Of a DNA stretch of 19,255 bases, positions 1 through 8,759 are shown one piece after another. The stretch comes from Chrysochromulina parva (lineage: Eukaryota; Haptophyta; Prymnesiales; Chrysochromulinaceae). Under the pieces are notes generated by a model. It did no database searches, had not been told where the DNA came from, and was given only the letters and a program-made list of their open reading frames with translations. Both the position numbers and the translations under genes were made by a program. The stretch covers positions 1-19,255 of the forward strand of contig PJAB01000906.1 of NCBI GenBank assembly GCA_002887195.1. Direction: 5' to 3'. How positions within the stretch are numbered: position 1 is the stretch's first letter; every line of letters begins with the position of its first letter.

Positions 1-1009
1 CGGGGCCCACTCTGACATCAGCTCAGCCTCGGTCTTGGCGCCGCTCGCGATCGCGTCGGTGGCGCGGTCGTAGTCTGCGTCGGTGCATCGCTCGAGTGCC
101 AGCAGGTCGGCAAACAGCGTATCCAACTTCGTTGGGCTGCCGCCCTCCGCCTCCTCCTCAACCCAGCTGTGCTGACGCCAAACCGGCGGCGGTGGTGGCG
201 GCGTTGGCGGCGTTGGCGCGGGCGGTTTGCTCTGGAGAGGACGGGCGGTGCTTGTGCGAGTTGGAATCTGGCTAGGGGTGGTAACCGGCTGGGGCCGTTG
301 TAGACGGATACAACGGTCTGTATCGTCCGGGGCGAAGATCAAGGGGGGCCCATCGAAACCTGGTGACGTGACCTTCACCTATGGAATAGGAATGGGGGAA
401 GAGCGGCTCAGTGCAGCTTCTGGGGCGAGCAAGCAAGTAAGCACACCGAGCATTCACCTGGTACGGCATAGCATGAGGGAAGCTCGGCTCCGTGTAGCGC
501 AGCTGCACAATTTCGCCACTGACCCAACCTTTGTCGACGCAACACTCCACGAGATCGCCGACGTTGAAGCGGAGGGGGGTATTGCCCTGGTAAGAGCTGA
601 CCACCTTGCTAACGTTTCCACGGCTGTCGACATGTCGGAAGACAGTCTCTGGGTGGCTGTCCCTCTGTGTTGACATATCGAGGTACTTTTCGAGGTTGGC
701 GGGCTTGAGCGCGACGACCTTCTCGTGCGGCGGGTCGAGCCTCACCGGAATGCGGCCGTTCTCCTGCAGGGCCCCGGAGACCCTGCCGATCGCGCCGTTG
801 AGCTCCGGTCTGCTCTTGAGGCCGTGCACATACACAAAAGTGCCGGGCTGTACGCATTCCAGCTCCGCTGCTGCCGCGATGGACTCGTGAGCGGTCTGCA
901 GAGAAGGCGGCTTCATGGAATCCGCCAGGACCTCCAACAGGCTCTTTCGTGTGAGAAAGGCTCTTTCCATCAGCGCTGGGAGGTCCTTGTCGGTGAATTT
1001 CTTTGACAT
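1..1009 (-). CDS. Two-domain protein of unknown function, partial at left edge, two exons
   Basis: Read as exon 1 (1009-458) and exon 2 (378-1), joined across a 79-nt GT-AG intron. Exon 2 stays open to the window edge, so the C-terminus is missing. The ATG at 1009 is the first in frame; a stop lies upstream near 1125 and no ATG lies between. Residues 58-110 form a small domain with the pattern VHGL...ELNG..GRV...GRIPVRL...ALKPANL. Residues 146-210 form a second domain, FNVGDLVECC...GWVSGEIV...PYQ, which the splice continues into VKV...LIFAPDDTDRCIR. Without splicing, the frame loses this second half and stops at 272. After the domains come a Pro/Thr-rich linker (about 231-242) and an acidic helical region. 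I recall these domains as common in algal proteins of unknown role; they may be SH3-like interaction modules. No catalytic residues were recognised. Confidence 0.72.
379..457 (-). other. Intron of the left-edge gene (79 nt, GT-AG)
   Basis: On the minus strand the donor is CCAG|GTGAATG at 457 and the acceptor is CCATAG|GTGAAGG, ending at 379. A pyrimidine-rich stretch precedes the acceptor. The length is not a multiple of three, and removal restores the conserved PYQ-VKV...LIFAPDD block. The 7-mer AGGTGAA occurs at both exon-intron borders. Confidence 0.75.
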
Positions 1010-1112
1010 ATTGTTGAGCACCTTTGCGAGCGTGGAGTGTGCGCTGCTGCTGCTGCTGTCCTGTGACGCGCCACCGTGCTCGGAAGATGACGCGTGTGCT
1101 CGGGAACAGCTC

Positions 1113-1128
1113 TGTGAACGTTAACACG
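1113..1128 (-). promoter_or_regulatory. 16-bp element shared with 6795-6810
   Basis: TGTGAACGTTAACACG lies 104 nt upstream of the ATG at 1009 and is repeated exactly just upstream of the gene starting at 6793. Its core ACGTTAAC also occurs upstream of the gene starting at 5445. A promoter role is inferred from position only. Confidence 0.35.
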
Positions 1129-1391
1129 ACAGTGCTACGGCACTGTTACTGCCCGCTCAGAATACACACACCTTACATGACCCCATATGAGACGCGGAGC
1201 ATGCGCGCGCTGGCGTAGGATGGTTTGGGTGTGAAACGGCTGTGAGACGGCGCGTGCTCCCGCTTCCGAGAAGGCACCAACTCACAGTTGAAAAGGTCGT
1301 GCCTGCTCGCGGAAGAAGAAGAGCGCGTTTCATCTCAGAAACGTAGACAGTTCTGTAACGGTAAAATGACACACCGGGGGGAGCTGGGACA

Positions 1392-1425
1392 CACACGGGA
1401 CACACGGGCGCACACGGGCACACGG
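1392..1425. repeat. Short CACACGGG tandem repeat
   Basis: CACACGGG occurs at 1392, 1401 and 1411, with a partial copy at 1421. The period is 9-10 bp in an A/C-rich tract. Confidence 0.7.
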
Positions 1426-1919
1426 ATCACACAGACGAACCTCACAACCATCCAAACCCACCAACACACCCGCACGACAGTGCGGCGACCAATCCGCGGC
1501 CCCAGGCCGTGTGACACCGTCCGCCATCCGAGTCGTCGAGGAGGCGCTCGCATGAAGTACGGAGGGTAGAGCAGAAGGCAGCCGGAGCTAGCGACAGGCG
1601 AGAGCGGATCCCACAGCCTCGGCGCCAGATCGGCAGACGGACGCACATACGGACCTCCTCTGGCCATAGTACCATGATAGGTACATGTAAGGGCGCGACC
1701 CATGGCGCGACCCCTGGCACCGCGGCCAGGCGCTTATGCGCTGCAGTTATGTACCGGTAGTTTAGAAACCGGCAGCCCGAGCCTGTGATTAACACCACAG
1801 AGGGATAAGTAGTTTTCCCCCAAAAGTGGTGTCGTTTTTTTCCATACGCATTCATGTGCATGTCTATGCCGATGTTACTCGTCAATGCATTTTCAACATT
1901 TTCATTGCATTTCATCTGG

Positions 1920-2410
1920 TTACATTCTACAAACGAGCCGCAACTCACGACAGACCTTGCGAGGTTTCACCTCGATCTCGTCACCTCGGACCTCTCTGAT
2001 ATGCACATGGCCCCTCGGCAGTCCAGCGGCCGTGATCACTTGGTATGCACTACTTCGGTCCAGGTGGCCGCAGACCAGGCGCGGGATAGGCGACCTCGGG
2101 CGAGCCGCGATGGTTGACTGGTGTTGGGCAAGTTCTGAGCCACTGTCACGAGGTTCTCGACGTTGGCCGTGTGGGTGGGCACCTCTTGAACTTGCCACAG
2201 CTTCTTGCTCCGGGACCACAGCCTCACACCGGGAGCGACGTTGTGCGCGGCGGGCTCCTCGACTGGGATGGCATGCCTAGATGTGTGCGCGCGGTGGGCC
2301 GACCCGAGAACGAATGAGTCACGAATCGGGCCTTGCGCTTGAGTCCCGAATCCACGACGAGCGACGGTCACGATGAGCCGGCTGGGGGTACCGAGGACGG
2401 GGGAACCCAT
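1920..2410 (-). pseudogene. Possible small gene or gene remnant with WSRSKKLW motif
   Basis: An ATG at 2410 opens a frame to 2036 containing AHNVAPGVRLWSRSKKLWQ. This resembles the (V)xxWSxSKxxW pattern I associate with small algal domains. In another frame, ending at 1920, the peptide GLPRGHVHIREVRGDEIEV followed by KPRKVCRELRLV looks like the second half of the same kind of domain. The two halves would need an intron or a frameshift to join, and I could not place a convincing junction. It may be a decayed copy, a spliced gene or chance. No function is proposed. Confidence 0.25.
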
Positions 2411-3111
2411 TAGCTGGACGCACAGTGGCGCGAGGAGAGCTTTTGACGAATTTTTGTTTCGGACATATTTGACGAACCCATTGAACTACTTCGGGCCTTC
2501 CTTTGTGGTGCAGGGGGTGACGAGGGACAACCTGGCTCTGCCCTCGCGCGGGGAGCAAGCGGGGAGCGGGACCCTCCGCCCGCCGGGCACTGGCAAAGAT
2601 CATGAATTCCGGGGCGAATTGGAAAGGGAAACAATGGCGCGAATGCGATATGGTTGCGTGGCAAAGTAACGCGAAACGGTGCGGCAAAATGCGCGGCAAT
2701 GACCAATGTCCAATGTTACTGCACACCACCGCCACGCTTTGTAATGCCTGGGTACCCCCCTCGCCACGTGTGCGCTGCCGTCTTCAGGCGTGTTTTACGC
2801 TGCGGTGGCGACACTCGAGAGGCGGTTACAACACCCCCCCAATGCTAGTCTGTACTGCGGTGGCGACACTCGAGAGCCGCACATCACAGGAGCTCGCTAT
2901 AGCAAGGCCGCTCATGCCTATCCAATGCCCATCCCCATCCGTCTTCAGCGCGCCGGCAGAGCCTGGAAGGTCTGTCGCTCCTCGGCGTCGATGCGCAGCG
3001 TCATCGTACAAGCTCAGCATCGTGACCACCATCGCCATCGCACCCTCCCTCCATGCAGACCTTGACCGGTGACGCTCGGCAGGCCTTGGCGCTGTACGCC
3101 CTACGCCCGGC
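2411..3111. other. Non-coding stretch with a direct repeat
   Basis: No supported gene was found; overlapping short frames on both strands have no recognisable domains. The only structure seen is a 22-bp direct repeat (2800-2821 and 2855-2876). Confidence 0.5.
2800..2876. repeat. 22-bp direct repeat, two exact copies 55 bp apart
   Basis: The copies at 2800-2821 and 2855-2876 share the core TGCGGTGGCGACACTCGAGA exactly, plus one base on each side. Flanks differ. The spacer contains a short C run. The role is unknown. Confidence 0.8.
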
Positions 3112-5445
3112 TCAACTCGGCGCACTGCGGCGGGTAGCCAGGTCTGCAGGCGTGAAGCCGGGCACCTCGGAGCGCATGCCTCCGTCGAAGGCGCTGTCGA
3201 GCTGCGCTGCGTGCTCGAGGAGGAACGCCACCTTTTGCGCGTGGCTCATGGGCTCATCCTTTTCCAGGTCCCACGCGACCTTGGCGGCGCTGTAGCCCGT
3301 CGATACGTCGCACGACTGATACTCGTTGACCTGCTCGCGGAGGTAGTGGAGGATGCCGTCGGCCTTCGTCTTGTAGCGATCTCGAATCGAGCGTACGAAC
3401 GACGCGTCGTGGCCCGGGATGGGCGGCCGTGGGAATGCGTTGATGACCTCGCCCTTGCCGTCACGAATCACATTGGGCTTCTGCTCCTGCGCCGGGATGT
3501 CATGTTCGCAGATGGCGGTGTAGGAGCCGCCGCGAAAGTAAAAGGCGTCCTTGTACGAAAACGGCGGTGCGCCCGGCGTAGGGCGGTTTTCGGGTGACTC
3601 CGCCTCCGGTGAGTACGGCAACTTCTCTGCACCCTCGATGACTGCCTGCCAGTTGCTTACCTCGTTGAAGAGAGCGATCTGCGCCATCGACGCCCTACCC
3701 TTCATCATTAGCTGCGGGGTCGGGATCGTGGTCATGCCCAAGGCGCGTAGCTTTTGATGCGACAGGTCGCCCATCTGCCTCCAGCCGAAGCGACCGGAGG
3801 CAGAGATCTTGTCGATCCACCCCTGCTTCTTGAAGAGCTCGTCGATGGGCTTGAAGGCCGTCTTGAACGCCTGGACCTGGGACACCTGGTGCATATACGT
3901 GCTCTCGTCGGGCCGGCCCGCCTCGATGGACTCCGCTTCTTGGCGCGCCTGGCGCACCTCCTCCTCCTTCTCTTGCAGCTTCAGCTCGAACTTGTGCTTC
4001 TCCTCATCCATCTGCACCTTGAGAACCTGTAGAATCTCCGCGCGCCGCGCCTCGTGTGCTCGCCGCTCCTCCGCCTGCGCCGCTGTCTGTGCTTGGGCGG
4101 CAGCTTGTGCCTTTTCCCGCTCAAACTCGGCGGCCTGCGCCTGCAGTAGCGCCTGCGCCTCGCGGTCCTTCTGCATCATCATGCTCTTGAACTGCGCGAG
4201 CTCCATTTGCGTGTTGCGCATCTTCATCTCGGTCGCTCGCTGCGCCTCCACAGCCTGCACATGGCGCATCTGTTCCTTGAAGGCGGCGCTGCCAAACTCT
4301 CGCATCATGTCTTCCTGTGCTTGCCGCTGCCGATCCTGCTCCTCTTGATATCGACGCTGCGAGTCCTTCAACGACGTATTGAGAAGCTCGATCTGGTGAC
4401 GCGCCTCCTGCAGCTGCGCCTGGTCTGCCTTTCTCTGCTCACCGTGCGAGCGCTCTATCTCCTGCCGACGCTGCACCTCTTTCTCGTTCTCGGCAGCCAG
4501 GGCGGCATTCTTGAGCTTCTCTTCGGAGGCGACCTGCGCGAGCTTCTTGACGCGCTCGTTCTGCTTCGCCTTTTCGTCCGCGAGCAGGCGCGGCTCAAAC
4601 TGGGCGTGCTTGAGCAGGTGCTTGGCCCACTTGGGCTCGCGACGCTGCCAATTCTGAAACGTGTGCCAGTCGACGAGGCGCGCGCGTCGTTCCTCGTTCT
4701 CCAGGCTGCACGCCTGCTCGAAGGCACGGTAATGCTCGTCGGCGGGCGTCGCGAAGAGCAAGACTGCGTCGCCTCGGAAGGTGGGCTCATACACTGGGAC
4801 GCACTGGGACGGCGTCCACTTTGTAAACTTCTCCTTGAGCTTCGCAGCAGAATCGCCTTCCGCGGCCGTGAGGTGCTTGAGCATGATGAGCGGCGGCCAC
4901 GCGATCTGTGCTTGTGGCTGCTGTGCCTCAACACGATCCCTTGGCTGCACGGGCGGCAGCTCCGACTGGTTCTTCAGCTTGCAGAGCAGCACATAGTGCA
5001 GCTGCTCTTCGGGCTCGAAACGGGCCCATGCTCCAGGGTCGTTCCGCGGCGGTGGCCGATGGCCTATCGCCGCTGTCTTGCCGCCGGGCTGCGCGCCACA
5101 GTGTTGCTCGAGATGGCACATCTGCTGGATGCAATTCCTCGAGCAGAACGCGCGGCCACCAAGCTGCGTGTGAGGGGATGTCGGGTCGACGCACAGATCG
5201 AATCCGCTCGATTCTCGCAGCAGATCGTAAGCGGCACGGTCCACTTTGTAAAACTCGGCCAGGCCTTCTCTGGTAAAAGGGCAGCTGCCGCGGACCACAG
5301 TCAGATAACCAGCTCTCATGACCGTCTTGTCAAGTAGCCCCTCAAGTACCTGCTGCCATTGCACGCTGGGCGTGGTTCTGGATGAGCCACCGGGGGCTGC
5401 TCCATCGTCGGAATCCTCGCCGCCGTCATCCCATCCTCGTTTCAT
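3112..5445 (-). CDS. SGS3/FDM-like (XS/XH-type) coiled-coil protein, putative RNA-silencing factor
   Basis: Intronless, 777 aa, starting at the ATG at 5445. After an acidic N-terminus, residues 85-116 hold a Cys/His cluster (C85, FCSRNC at 100-105, MCHLEQHC at 109-116), a possible zinc finger. Residues 183-275 resemble the plant XS domain, an RRM-like fold: WPPLIML, then KLKEKF, a GDAVLLF strand, an aromatic/Glu helix YRAFEQACSLE and a following DW. Residues 285-510 are a long charged coiled coil. Residues 535-610 hold WRQMGDL and FNEVSNW, a weak match to the XH pattern (MGEL...W). The order finger-XS-coil-XH is that of plant FDM/IDN2 proteins, which bind dsRNA in small-RNA pathways. The C-terminal 170 residues are not recognised. 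The coiled coil is secure, XS is likely, XH is weak. A plain coiled-coil protein is the alternative. Confidence 0.6.
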   Translation of the reverse strand: MKRGWDDGGEDSDDGAAPGGSSRTTPSVQWQQVLEGLLDKTVMRAGYLTVVRGSCPFTREGLAEFYKVDRAAYDLLRESSGFDLCVDPTSPHTQLGGRAFCSRNCIQQMCHLEQHCGAQPGGKTAAIGHRPPPRNDPGAWARFEPEEQLHYVLLCKLKNQSELPPVQPRDRVEAQQPQAQIAWPPLIMLKHLTAAEGDSAAKLKEKFTKWTPSQCVPVYEPTFRGDAVLLFATPADEHYRAFEQACSLENEERRARLVDWHTFQNWQRREPKWAKHLLKHAQFEPRLLADEKAKQNERVKKLAQVASEEKLKNAALAAENEKEVQRRQEIERSHGEQRKADQAQLQEARHQIELLNTSLKDSQRRYQEEQDRQRQAQEDMMREFGSAAFKEQMRHVQAVEAQRATEMKMRNTQMELAQFKSMMMQKDREAQALLQAQAAEFEREKAQAAAQAQTAAQAEERRAHEARRAEILQVLKVQMDEEKHKFELKLQEKEEEVRQARQEAESIEAGRPDESTYMHQVSQVQAFKTAFKPIDELFKKQGWIDKISASGRFGWRQMGDLSHQKLRALGMTTIPTPQLMMKGRASMAQIALFNEVSNWQAVIEGAEKLPYSPEAESPENRPTPGAPPFSYKDAFYFRGGSYTAICEHDIPAQEQKPNVIRDGKGEVINAFPRPPIPGHDASFVRSIRDRYKTKADGILHYLREQVNEYQSCDVSTGYSAAKVAWDLEKDEPMSHAQKVAFLLEHAAQLDSAFDGGMRSEVPGFTPADLATRRSAPS

Positions 5446-5523
5446 TTCTTATGGGGGACGGAGAGGGACGGTTCCAAATTAGGTGTGAAAACCCGCCTGT
5501 TCGTTTCGAGTGTTTCACGGCCC

Positions 5524-5531
5524 ACGTTAAC
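5524..5531 (-). promoter_or_regulatory. ACGTTAAC core upstream of the XS-like gene
   Basis: The 8-mer core of the 1113-1128 and 6795-6810 elements occurs 79 nt upstream of the ATG at 5445. This is position-based inference and weak alone. Confidence 0.22.
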
Positions 5532-5641
5532 GGCCACAAAAAGCGTGCCACCCCTATGATCTATCATTGAAGGCTCCCCCCAAGATTAAGTTCCAAGCCG
5601 GGGACTCAGGGGGTCTCAGGTTCACTGGGGCGACAAGGGGG

Positions 5642-6793
5642 CTAATTCGGGTACAAGGGGTGACTCGTCCCAGTTTGCTCCCATCCTCCAGCCGTGTACT
5701 TGGCTACGTCGATCATCGGGGAGCAGCGCGCTTCCAGGTCGAACGGCAGTCCGTAACGCTGCCACGCGCTCCTGGCCGCGGCCGTCCGTGCTACTGCCGA
5801 GCCGTCCTCGAAGATGTGGGCGCCTCTGGAGGCACAGAGGAGCGCATTGCCCGCCCATGGCTTCGAGTCACGAGAGAGCAAGCAACCAGTGCTCGCAAAG
5901 GCGCGTGCATGCGCCTGCGCCGCGATCTCGAGTCGTGCTCGCAGGCGCGCATTCCCCACATGCAGGTTGTGCACGAGGACCCCGTTCTCGCTGAGGAGGC
6001 TGTGCAGCTGCACAAGGAATTCATCCGAGTAGAAGTCGGCAGGGCACTCGTTACGCGCGTCGAAGATGTCGATGAGGACCGCGTCGAAGGTCTGCCGCGC
6101 ATCCTTGTGCTCTGCCGCCATCCGACCGATCCACGTGAGCGCATCCTCGGTGATGACGCGCACGCGCGACGTGTCCAGGCCCAGATGTGACTTGGCGGCC
6201 TGCACCACCGTCGCATCGAGCTCGAGGGCCGTGAGTGCGCAGCGTGGAAGGTGATACGCGAGCAGCGACGGCAGCAGCGCCGCGCCCAGCCCGAGCACAA
6301 GCACGCGATGCGCGGGCGCGCGACGTGGTGAGGCGCCCATCTCCATGCCCGCCAACGCGAGAGCAGCTTGGGATCGGATGTACTCGGGCAATGCAGCACT
6401 CGGATCGAGCGAGCCATCTGGCAGCATCCGGCACATGCCGTGCATGATGTGGCGCCGAGGGCCCACAAGGCTGAGGGTTCGCCATCCACCCGCGCGCTCG
6501 CGCACCTCAACCACCATCGCCGGATCCATCGTGGACGGGGCCGAGAATATCAGCGTGGCTTTCGAACCTGAGCCTTTCCAGCTGCCCTCGCTGCCATCAA
6601 GGGCTCCCAGCCCCTTGCTGCCGTAGTCACTGTCGAGAGGCGCAGCCGTGTTTGCTGCCAGCTGGACGGCACGCATTCGCGCAGCCGCCCACCCACGCAG
6701 CCCTTTGATCGCATCCGTTGGCGCCAGGAAGAGTATTATGATCCAGGACACGGGGCACAGCATGTGCCAAGAGGTTGGTTCGCTGTTTGACAT
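5642..6793 (-). CDS. Spermidine-synthase/METTL13-like class I SAM-dependent methyltransferase
   Basis: Intronless, 383 aa, with an ATG at 6793. Residues 10-28 are hydrophobic (LCPVSWIIILFLAP), suggesting a signal anchor or secretory/plastid leader. The Rossmann core follows: motif I VLVLGLGAALLP at 164-175, an acidic ELD at 191-193 for the cofactor ribose, EDAL at 216-219 and FDAVLIDIFDA at 236-246, then a GVLVHNL strand. This order is that of polyamine aminopropyltransferases and the related METTL13-type methyltransferases. The usual GGG of motif I is GAA here, and the aminopropyltransferase substrate residues are not evident. A methyltransferase is therefore likelier than a true spermidine synthase; the substrate is unknown. 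It lies 196 bp downstream of the start of the next minus-strand gene and is separately promoted, as far as can be seen. Confidence 0.7.
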   Translation of the reverse strand: MSNSEPTSWHMLCPVSWIIILFLAPTDAIKGLRGWAAARMRAVQLAANTAAPLDSDYGSKGLGALDGSEGSWKGSGSKATLIFSAPSTMDPAMVVEVRERAGGWRTLSLVGPRRHIMHGMCRMLPDGSLDPSAALPEYIRSQAALALAGMEMGASPRRAPAHRVLVLGLGAALLPSLLAYHLPRCALTALELDATVVQAAKSHLGLDTSRVRVITEDALTWIGRMAAEHKDARQTFDAVLIDIFDARNECPADFYSDEFLVQLHSLLSENGVLVHNLHVGNARLRARLEIAAQAHARAFASTGCLLSRDSKPWAGNALLCASRGAHIFEDGSAVARTAAARSAWQRYGLPFDLEARCSPMIDVAKYTAGGWEQTGTSHPLYPN

Positions 6794-6794
6794 G

Positions 6795-6810
6795 TGTGAA
6801 CGTTAACACG
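6795..6810 (-). promoter_or_regulatory. 16-bp element shared with 1113-1128
   Basis: An exact copy of TGTGAACGTTAACACG lies one base upstream of the ATG at 6793. Location next to a start codon in two genes suggests a promoter or 5'UTR element; this is inference. Confidence 0.35.
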
Positions 6811-7065
6811 TCACTGAACATGTGTTTTCGAGGATGTCCACAGGGCCGTCTTGTTTACAGTGCGATGCGAACACACAGGTTGTCCTTGGTGTCGCCTTCC
6901 TTCCTCAGGATCTTGAACCGCCGCGCGATCAGCGGTTTGTCGGTCTCGGCATTGTGTCTCGGATGACATTTATAGACATACGTGTTGGTGTCAGTTGTGT
7001 ACCGGCATAAGAATGAAGACAACGTTTTCGTCTCAACGATATCGGTCCTCAGCATGAACGCGGAG

Positions 7066-8529
7066 TCAGCCGTCCTGCCCGGTGAGCCGCTGCGATTCCT
7101 CGGCCACCGGCGACGCCCCAGCACCACAGACGACTTCGTCACCAGCCCCTGCGAGCTCGAAGCCGCTCGCCTCACAGCCGTCATCGCCTATAGGCGCGCC
7201 GCGCGTATGTGCGTGTGCGAGCGGCCCATCGCCCAAGGGCTCGCGCAGCAGCCAAGGCGTGGCCCAAAGGGCGAGCGGCGTCAGCAGGGCAAAGGCGCCA
7301 AGTGAGCCGAAGAGACTTCGCGCGTCACAACCGTGCGGACCGAGGGCGTCGTACGATGCCGCGGAGCAGTGACGGTCGAGCAACCAACCGCCCAGCAGCC
7401 CGGCCGGTAGCTCCGCGAGGAATGCGACGGCGGCGGACAGGCCGGCGAACGCTCCTTCCTTCCCGAGCGGAGCGACGTCCATTGCGTAGGCCGAGAGGCG
7501 GGGATTATACAGGGCGTCTCCGGCGGTCAGCATGAGCACAAAGGCAACGACCGTGGCCAGCGTGGCGGGCAAGGCAACCAGGAGCAGCGGTGCAGCCGCC
7601 GCGATGCTCAAGCCGAGCCGCACGAGGGGAAAGTGCTCGACATGCGCGAGTCGCTGACTGAGCAAGGGTACTGCGAGCAAGTCAAGGAGCGGGTTGATGG
7701 CGTAGATACTCCCTTTGGGGACTGCGGGTCCAAACGTCCGCAGCATGAACTTGGGAAAGAGGCCGCCGTCGAGATTGCGCAGGACCGAGTGCCCAGGCAA
7801 GATGGCAATCGAGAAGGCCGTGTAGCGCACAAAGCGCGCGGTGCACGCGGTGCGCCGCAGCTCTGCGAAGGCCTCCAGCGCAACTTGGACGGCTTCGGCG
7901 GCTGTGGCAGCGCCGCCTCTGCTGTGCATCATCTTGGGACTCAGCGGCGCGATCGGCAGCAGCACGAGGCTTGCACCCAGTCCCAGCACCGAGCAGACTG
8001 CACTGAGGAAAGCGAGCGCCCGGTACGGCGGCGCGGGTGCCCAGCGAGCGGTGACGATGTCGATGGTGGGTCCACATATCGCGATGCCCAGCACGAGCGC
8101 GCAGTACTGGAGTGCAAAGCCCCAGGGAGCGTCTGGAGGGCGGTTTGGTGATGTTGATGACGAGGTGATACGCTTGATGCAGATGATGAACGCCGCGTTC
8201 GTGAGCCCATGCCCTGCAGCCATCGGCAAGTAGATGGCTGCGAGCGCGAGGCTCAGCGAATCCACCTGCGCAAAGATGGCGCGGCCGATGGCGGCGAGCG
8301 CAAATGCGATCGGGAGCATGCGAAATGGACCGAACCAGTCGATGACCGGTCCAAACAACGTCGCGTACACGGTCGTCAGCGCGCTGCGAATCCCAAAGTG
8401 GACGCCGGCCGCAGTGTCACTCACACCATAGATTGAGGTGAGGTGCAGGGTCAACACGTTTCCGAGCGTGTAGTACGCAAATGCCTCGAGCGTTTGCATA
8501 AGCAGGATGAGTCGCAGCGCCGCGCGCAT
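7066..8529 (-). CDS. Major facilitator superfamily transporter, POT/PTR-like
   Basis: Intronless, 487 aa from the ATG at 8529; the frame extends further upstream but has no earlier ATG. The protein is mostly hydrophobic, with roughly 12 candidate membrane helices and a hydrophilic C-terminal tail of about 60 residues. TM1 carries LEAFAYYTLG, a degenerate form of the ExxERFxYYG motif of proton-dependent oligopeptide transporters. Residues 60-70, GPVIDWFGPFR, fit MFS motif A. INPLLDLLAVPL in the second half also recalls POT proteins. The loss of the Arg of ERF and other motif residues means the substrate cannot be called. It is expected in a cell or organelle membrane. It is divergently arranged with the CFAP36 gene across a 230-bp spacer. 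Confidence 0.78.
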   Translation of the reverse strand: MRAALRLILLMQTLEAFAYYTLGNVLTLHLTSIYGVSDTAAGVHFGIRSALTTVYATLFGPVIDWFGPFRMLPIAFALAAIGRAIFAQVDSLSLALAAIYLPMAAGHGLTNAAFIICIKRITSSSTSPNRPPDAPWGFALQYCALVLGIAICGPTIDIVTARWAPAPPYRALAFLSAVCSVLGLGASLVLLPIAPLSPKMMHSRGGAATAAEAVQVALEAFAELRRTACTARFVRYTAFSIAILPGHSVLRNLDGGLFPKFMLRTFGPAVPKGSIYAINPLLDLLAVPLLSQRLAHVEHFPLVRLGLSIAAAAPLLLVALPATLATVVAFVLMLTAGDALYNPRLSAYAMDVAPLGKEGAFAGLSAAVAFLAELPAGLLGGWLLDRHCSAASYDALGPHGCDARSLFGSLGAFALLTPLALWATPWLLREPLGDGPLAHAHTRGAPIGDDGCEASGFELAGAGDEVVCGAGASPVAEESQRLTGQDG

Positions 8530-8759
8530 CGCGCGCAAACGTTGTGCGCGGCATGAGCGGCAGTCGTGCCCCGATCGGAGACGTGAAGAGTGCGTTTCAC
8601 CACGAATCGAGTCAACCAACTGAACTTGAGAAGCGCGACGGCGACCAATCGTTGCGTTGTGTTCAAGGGCGGGGAGAGGAAAACCAAGCGCCTTCGCGAT
8701 CAAGTTTCAACGGCCGCGCTCGAACACATCGACCAGTGTCACTGCGGCACTCACTCCAC
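8530..8759. promoter_or_regulatory. Divergent promoter region between MFS and CFAP36 genes
   Basis: The 230-bp spacer separates oppositely facing start codons, so it must hold both promoters if both starts are right. It contains GCGCGC-rich sequence around an AACGTT near 8538-8543. An in-frame ATG at 8553 could extend the CFAP36 protein N-terminally and shrink the spacer. Confidence 0.4.

Larger units (their letters stand above)
1010..1919. other. Non-coding stretch upstream of the left-edge gene
   Basis: Several short open frames exist, but none has recognisable composition or motifs. The stretch holds the ACGTTAAC-type element at 1113-1128, a CACACGGG repeat near 1392-1425 and an AT-richer segment around 1740-1930. 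No RNA gene was recognised. Confidence 0.6.

Noticed and set aside
4207..5337. 376-codon plus-strand frame opposite the XS-like gene
   Set aside because: Leu/Arg-rich antisense shadow of the coiled-coil coding sequence.
8553..8759. N-terminal extension of CFAP36 from an upstream ATG
   Set aside because: It is in frame and stop-free, but the sequence is unlike the family, which starts close to the ATG at 8760. Kept as an alternative start only.
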